9,456 nt of DNA from Spirochaeta sp. (GTDB taxonomy: Bacteria > Spirochaetota > Spirochaetia > UBA9216): NCBI GenBank assembly GCA_003454605.1, contig DMKD01000249.1, positions 1,007-10,462 of the forward strand. The letters are read 5' to 3'. The notes under the pieces are model-generated. The model was not told where the DNA came from, searched no databases, and saw only the letters and a program-made list of their open reading frames with translations. A program made the translations under genes and the position numbers. How positions within the stretch are numbered: position 1 is the first letter of the stretch; every line of letters begins with the position of its first letter. Positions 6,119 to 9,456 of this stretch are shown here, one piece after another.

Positions 6119-6306
6119 AACAGCTTATAGACGGCCGTATCGGCGACGGACTTGTTAAAATGGAAGAAATGACCGAAGAACAGGTTCAGATAGTGCTTAA
6201 GAGACAGAGAGACGGTGATAAGCGCCTCTTTGGTGAGATAGCCGTTGAGATGGATATGATAGACATAGGAAGTGTTATCAGGTATATGGAGCAGTCAGAG
6301 CGCTGA
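6109..6306 (+). CDS. Small 65-residue protein translationally coupled to fliG
   Basis: I do not recognise a named family. The product is short, charged, soluble and probably all helical, with no signal peptide or membrane segment. The pattern ID.RIGDGLVKMEEMTEEQVQIV followed by LKRQRDGDKRLFGEIAVE resembles the small helical module found at the N terminus of type II secretion/pilus ATPases (the GspE/MshE N-domain type), where 'low-number, teeqv..al..Q....rlGeia' is typical; this is a pattern judgement only. A clear GGGGAG (6096-6101) lies 7 nt before the ATG, and the start overlaps the fliG end by 10 nt, which strongly supports a real, coupled gene. It may be an accessory of FliG1 or a cyclic-di-GMP-linked adaptor (speculative). 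Its stop is 4 nt from the convergent dtd stop. Confidence 0.78.
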   Translation: MDLEQLIDGRIGDGLVKMEEMTEEQVQIVLKRQRDGDKRLFGEIAVEMDMIDIGSVIRYMEQSER

Positions 6307-6310
6307 TTCC

Positions 6311-6763
6311 CTATTCCTGGTTCTTCGAATCAATCATTATCGTTACCGGACCGTGGTTGATCATGTCGATGTCCATATCAGCCCCGAATTCGCCTGTAGC
6401 GGGACGTTTTCCGCTTAACTGCTCTAACTTATCGATGAGGCTGTTATAAAGCGGTATTGCCCTCTCAGGAGGCGCTGAGGCGTTAAACCCGGGCCTGTTC
6501 CCTTTTTTAGTCGTTGCAAACAGAGTAAACTGACTGACAATCATGAGCTCTCCGCCGATATCCTGCACTGAAAGATTCATCTTTCCTTCATCGTCTTCAA
6601 AGATTCTCAGGTTAATAAGTTTCTTTGAGAACCATTCAATGTCAGCCTCTGTATCATCGCGGCCGATGCCGGCAAGAACCATCAGACCCCGTCCTATGCT
6701 GCGTCTGCTGTCTCCATTTACTGTGACTGATGCCCTTGTTACCCGTTGAATTACAAATCTCAT
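6311..6763 (-). CDS. dtd: D-aminoacyl-tRNA deacylase
   Basis: Dtd cleaves D-amino acids (and mischarged glycine) from tRNA, a cytoplasmic proofreading step that protects translation. The 150-residue length is standard. It begins MRFVIQRVTRASV, typical for the family, and carries the two signature motifs of the active site: SQFTL (77-81) and NHGPVT (136-141), which contains the Gly-cisPro pair that excludes L-aminoacyl-tRNA. The stretch KKGNRPGFNASAPPERA between them is also characteristic. No residue looks missing. The gene stands alone on the minus strand, convergent with the fliG operon and divergent from the sugar kinase; no strong Shine-Dalgarno is seen upstream of its ATG. Confidence 0.96.
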   Translation of the reverse strand: MRFVIQRVTRASVTVNGDSRRSIGRGLMVLAGIGRDDTEADIEWFSKKLINLRIFEDDEGKMNLSVQDIGGELMIVSQFTLFATTKKGNRPGFNASAPPERAIPLYNSLIDKLEQLSGKRPATGEFGADMDIDMINHGPVTIMIDSKNQE

Positions 6764-6790
6764 GCATGCAGTTTATTCTTTTATATCAAT

Positions 6791-6836
6791 TTTGACTATC
6801 AAATATTTTGACATGCTTTAAGAACTCTGTTAACGT
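6791..6836 (+). promoter_or_regulatory. Candidate promoters in the dtd/sugar kinase divergent region
   Basis: Two -35-like boxes face the kinase: TTGACT (6792-6797) and consensus TTGACA (6808-6813). TTGACA with a 17-nt spacer gives TAACGT (6831-6836), which matches -10 at three of six positions; transcription would then begin next to the ATG at 6844. TTGACT could pair with TTTAAG (6817-6822) at 19 nt. TTTGACTATCAAA (6791-6803) is a 5-bp inverted repeat with a 3-nt centre. The 80-bp region must also hold the dtd promoter, which I cannot place. Confidence 0.35.
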
Positions 6837-6843
6837 CTTAAGT

Positions 6844-7761
6844 ATGAAAAAGGCAAAAATACTCACAGTAACTTTAAACCCGGCCATTGATTACAGTGTA
6901 GTTGTTCCGTCATTCAGAACGGATCATGTAAACAGGGCCACCGGAGGCAGGCGAGATCCGGGCGGAAAGGGGATAAATGCTGCAACCATAACTGCCGGAT
7001 ACGGCATTGATACCACAGTTACCGGATTTCTCGGAACTGATAACTCTTTGATCTTTGATAATCATTTTAAAACCTGTGGGTTCAGGGATGAGTTTATATA
7101 CGTCGAGGGAAGTACCCGTGAAGGCATCAAGATAACCGATCCGGCAGACAGAGTAACAACCGATATTAATTTCAACGGTTTTGATATTGAACAAAAGGCT
7201 ATTGATGAGTTTATTTTCCGATTTGAAAGACTCGCGGTTCATCATGACATGGTTCTGATGTCGGGCAGTCTTCCTGAAGGTCTGCCGGCAGATTTTTACG
7301 CGATTCTTGCCGGGATTGCTAAGAATGCAGACCTCTTTACTGCTGTTGATACCAGCGGCGAAGCACTGCGCGCTGCTGTTGAATCAGGAACTGTTGATTT
7401 GATCAAACCTAATGAGCATGAACTTGTTGAGGCCTTCGGGGACGCCGGGCCGGCGGACCTGCTGTCCCGGGTGGGTATGGTGCTGCTGTCGCTGGGTGAA
7501 GACGGAAGCAGATTGTATACGGCAGACGCTGTCTATGAGGCGTCAGCTCCTGCGGTGGATGCGGTTTCTACAGTGGGCGCCGGCGACAGTTTTCTTGCTG
7601 GCTTCATCTCAGCCCTGAGCTTCGGTAAAGCTCCGGATGATTCATTGAGATTCGCCGCGGCAACGGCGGCTTCCAAACTTACAAAGTATGGCCCCGGGGT
7701 TTCAATTGAAAACCCTCCCGGGGGTTATTACGACTCAATTAAGGTTCGCAGAATCAGCTGA
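6844..7761 (+). CDS. 1-phosphofructokinase-family (PfkB/ribokinase fold) hexose kinase
   Basis: The 305-residue product belongs to the PfkB family group that phosphorylates fructose-1-phosphate, fructose-6-phosphate or tagatose-6-phosphate with ATP. It opens with ILTVTLNPAID, typical of the FruK/LacC group. It has the first PfkB signature around GGKGINAA (residues about 39-46) and the second around STVGAGDSFLAGF, with catalytic Asp248 and the anion hole GAGD. The exact substrate cannot be read, and no PTS transporter or fru/lac gene is adjacent. ATG 6844 is preferred because homology begins there; an in-frame TTG at 6808 would add 12 unlike residues and lies on a -35 box. No Shine-Dalgarno precedes the ATG. 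It is divergent from dtd and convergent with the fapA-like gene. Confidence 0.9.
   Translation: MKKAKILTVTLNPAIDYSVVVPSFRTDHVNRATGGRRDPGGKGINAATITAGYGIDTTVTGFLGTDNSLIFDNHFKTCGFRDEFIYVEGSTREGIKITDPADRVTTDINFNGFDIEQKAIDEFIFRFERLAVHHDMVLMSGSLPEGLPADFYAILAGIAKNADLFTAVDTSGEALRAAVESGTVDLIKPNEHELVEAFGDAGPADLLSRVGMVLLSLGEDGSRLYTADAVYEASAPAVDAVSTVGAGDSFLAGFISALSFGKAPDDSLRFAAATAASKLTKYGPGVSIENPPGGYYDSIKVRRIS
7692..7723 (+). repeat. GC-rich inverted repeat within the 3' end of the sugar kinase gene
   Basis: CCCCGGG (7692-7698) can pair with CCCGGGG (7717-7723), and between them lies the perfect palindrome TTTCAATTGAAA (7700-7711). It encodes the family stretch GPGVSIENPPGG, so coding constraint may explain it, but the hairpin is strong and 40 nt from the stop. 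No T run follows, so I do not call it a terminator. Confidence 0.4.
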
Positions 7762-7883
7762 AATCCAAGTTTTCAGCAATTATTCCGCCTAAGAGTTCTA
7801 CCTGCGGATCCGGCTTCGGGGAGCATAAGTTGATTGTGAAGACGCTGCGTGGTGATGCTGTTGTAGCATTTGGGGTTGAGCAG
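7762..7883. other. Convergent intergenic gap, no terminator recognised
   Basis: This 122-bp gap separates the ends of two convergent genes. The only hairpin is weak: ATGCT (about 7855-7859) with AGCAT (about 7865-7869) and no T run on either strand. A plus-strand frame stays open from 7743 to 7949 and a minus-strand frame is open for 50 codons to a stop at 7754-7756. Neither has an ATG or a ribosome binding site, so no gene is called. Confidence 0.5.
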
Positions 7884-9456
7884 TCACTTCTCGAGGAGTT
7901 TTCCCTGTTTCACCATCAGGCTAGTCTTACCGCTGCCCTTGCGGGGTGAATCCCAGCGCAGGTGGCTGAAAAAGACGTGTACTTTATTGTAGATCTGCTG
8001 CTCAGCAGACAGTATAGATGATTCATCGAGGATGATGCCCCGTTTCAGCTCGTGGAGTTCACGAAGAGTGTCGCTTAGTTTTTTATTTCTTGTTTCGGCT
8101 TCATGGCTCAGCTGTTCAAGGGCGGTGTTTAGTTTTTCAGCCGACACCTCATTCTCATCAACCTGAGACAGGTTTTTCAGCGCGCTTCTTAACTGTCTTA
8201 TCTGGATTTCAAGCTCATCAACACGGCTGGTGTGTTCACTAACAGTATGCTGAAGCCCTTCCATTGCGGTAAAAGTATCTAAATCAGTTCCGAGAAAGAT
8301 TTCAGTTACCGGTTCGTTTATCGAACCGAGCTTCTTGCATTTTATACTTCCTGCAGAAAACATCCTGCCTCCGAAGATCTCCGCTCTCTTCCCCGTAAGA
8401 ATGATATCGCCGCCGGCCTTTACCGATGAGTGCATTATTGCCTCTTCAACGAAGACATTTCCCCTGCAAAGGATATTGGCGCTTTCGATGTAGCGGGCGA
8501 AGAGATCTCCGCTGCACACAATCATTCCCTCATCATTTCCGGTAATTCCGGCTTTAAGAATTATATCGCTTCCGCCGTTGATATTTACCCTGCTGACTGA
8601 TTTGCCAATCTGTATATCACCCCGGGCTTTGATGTTAAAACCGTCGGCAATACGTCCCTTGATATCAACCGAGCCGCTGAAATCCATATTTCCATTTGAA
8701 TAATCCACATCTTCAACCGAGATAAGAGGTTCTATGATGACCTTCCCCCGGTCAAGTCTGGCATTACCGTCCATCGCGGCGGTGATGCTCTTTCCGTCAT
8801 CAGAGAAAACTGTGCCTTCCCCTGCTGTGAACATCGGTTCTACTACCCCCCTTGAAGCCTGCAGCGTATTACCGAAGATGTCGGTCCCGTCAATCGCAGG
8901 CTGTGGTTTCTTAAGCCTGGCTAGGATATCACCTTTCTTTTTATTCTGGATGAAATTGAGCTCTTTGAGATCAATGCGCTCGTATTCAATTTCCTTAAAC
9001 GGCCTGCCGCGATCTGTCATAAAAAAATACTCCGGTTCGGCAGGTCTTTCATCAACCGCATCGCTTCCCGAGGCTACTCTTACTGCCTGTTTATAGATGT
9101 TCTTTAAAACGATCGACTGCAGAATCTCTCTGTCTATTCCGAAGACTATACCGTTTGACTGCAGAAAGTTCTTTATCATTCCCACCGACAGAGGTTCACC
9201 GCCCTGCAGCTCGGGCTGTATTGTAACAGTGGCGCTCATCCTGTCCTCTGCTGTCTCAAGGCTGATCTTCGGGCCGAGCTTCTTCCCTTCCGGCCATGAA
9301 GCAATCGGTACCGGTTCTCCGGCAGCCTCATCGATAATATCGAAGATCTTCTGCCGGCGTGCTCCGCGGACATCAAGGACTTTAAGGCGTCCGATAACAT
9401 CCTCGGGGTAGACTGTTCGTCCTCCCTCAACGGAAGGATAGACGGTGAGACAGGCG
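7884..9456 (-). CDS. fapA: FapA/DUF342 family protein, 5' end beyond the window
   Basis: The minus-strand frame is open from the right edge to the stop at 7884-7886, giving 523 visible residues; the N terminus is missing. ATG at 9237-9239 is internal: 72 codons in front of it are open and protein-like (VYPSVEGGRTVYPEDVIGRL). FapA proteins are linked to flagellar assembly and other polymerised surface structures; the molecular role is poorly known. Two FapA N-terminal modules seem to be present, one at the edge (VYPSVEGG) and one after the internal Met (IQPELQGG...NFLQSNGIVFGI). Next come KKGDILARL and IDGTDIFGN, then a Gly-rich right-handed beta-helix core (GDIQIG, GGSDIILKAG, GGDIILTG), and a long coiled coil (about 8020-8230). 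The tail is basic (SPRKGSGK). It is probably cytoplasmic, as no membrane segment is visible. In spirochaetes such genes often lie in flhF-fleN-whiG operons, so whiG may lie just outside (inference). Confidence 0.88.
   Translation of the reverse strand, partial: ACLTVYPSVEGGRTVYPEDVIGRLKVLDVRGARRQKIFDIIDEAAGEPVPIASWPEGKKLGPKISLETAEDRMSATVTIQPELQGGEPLSVGMIKNFLQSNGIVFGIDREILQSIVLKNIYKQAVRVASGSDAVDERPAEPEYFFMTDRGRPFKEIEYERIDLKELNFIQNKKKGDILARLKKPQPAIDGTDIFGNTLQASRGVVEPMFTAGEGTVFSDDGKSITAAMDGNARLDRGKVIIEPLISVEDVDYSNGNMDFSGSVDIKGRIADGFNIKARGDIQIGKSVSRVNINGGSDIILKAGITGNDEGMIVCSGDLFARYIESANILCRGNVFVEEAIMHSSVKAGGDIILTGKRAEIFGGRMFSAGSIKCKKLGSINEPVTEIFLGTDLDTFTAMEGLQHTVSEHTSRVDELEIQIRQLRSALKNLSQVDENEVSAEKLNTALEQLSHEAETRNKKLSDTLRELHELKRGIILDESSILSAEQQIYNKVHVFFSHLRWDSPRKGSGKTSLMVKQGKLLEK

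Noticed and set aside
6307..6310. Terminator between the 65-residue gene and dtd
   Set aside because: Only 4 nt separate the convergent stops, and I saw no hairpin with a T run in the flanking coding ends.
6808..6843. TTG at 6808 as the sugar kinase start
   Set aside because: The 12 extra residues do not resemble the family, whose members start at the ILTVTLNP strand, and the TTG is part of a consensus -35 box.
9097..9411. Plus-strand ORF of 104 codons and minus-strand ORF 9236-9430 near the right edge
   Set aside because: Both are shadows of the fapA-like frame, which continues through this stretch with coherent FapA N-domain sequence; the alternative products are low-complexity in Ser, Arg and Pro.
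1..9456. CRISPR array, tRNA, insertion sequence or prophage signals
   Set aside because: No regularly spaced repeats, cloverleaf with a CCA-type end, transposase motifs or integrase motifs were found on either strand.

Overview
The window most likely comes from a spirochaete, or a close relative in Spirochaetota. The argument rests on the motility genes: a divergent FliG that looks like the second FliG copy (FliG1) spirochaetes carry, including the N-terminal RAAAAY segment, plus a large FapA/DUF342 protein on the other strand. Base composition is moderate and gene density is high. The organism assignment is inference, because no rRNA or tRNA is present.

Layout. Positions 1-96 hold two hairpins and the ribosome binding site of the first gene. 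97-3328 (+) is a redox/sulfur block: a thioredoxin reductase fused to a C-terminal thioredoxin-like domain, then two lipoproteins that each carry two rhodanese domains. The first two genes are 16 nt apart and probably co-transcribed. The third has its own consensus -10, a strong ribosome binding site and a strong terminator (3350-3382). 3473-6306 (+) is a motility/signalling block: a c-di-GMP phosphodiesterase (degenerate GGDEF plus intact EAL), the FliG1-like protein, and a 65-residue protein overlapping the end of fliG. 6311-6763 (-) is dtd, with its stop only 4 nt from the preceding convergent stop. 6844-7761 (+) is a 1-phosphofructokinase-family sugar kinase divergent from dtd. 7884-9456 (-) is a FapA-family protein whose reading frame stays open to the window edge, so the gene is partial; its first visible Met (9237-9239) is internal.

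How the genes fit together. The first block suggests thiol/persulfide handling: a cytoplasmic reductase-thioredoxin fusion that lacks the usual NADPH 2'-phosphate motif, beside two surface-anchored rhodanese lipoproteins. Three of the four rhodanese domains keep the catalytic cysteine. The second block places turnover of c-di-GMP immediately upstream of a flagellar rotor paralogue, which suggests co-regulation with motility. dtd and the sugar kinase look like housekeeping genes inserted between motility genes.

The least described parts are the reductase fusion with its altered cofactor site together with the paired rhodanese lipoproteins, and the small conserved-looking partner of fliG. No mobile element, CRISPR array, tRNA or rRNA was seen.
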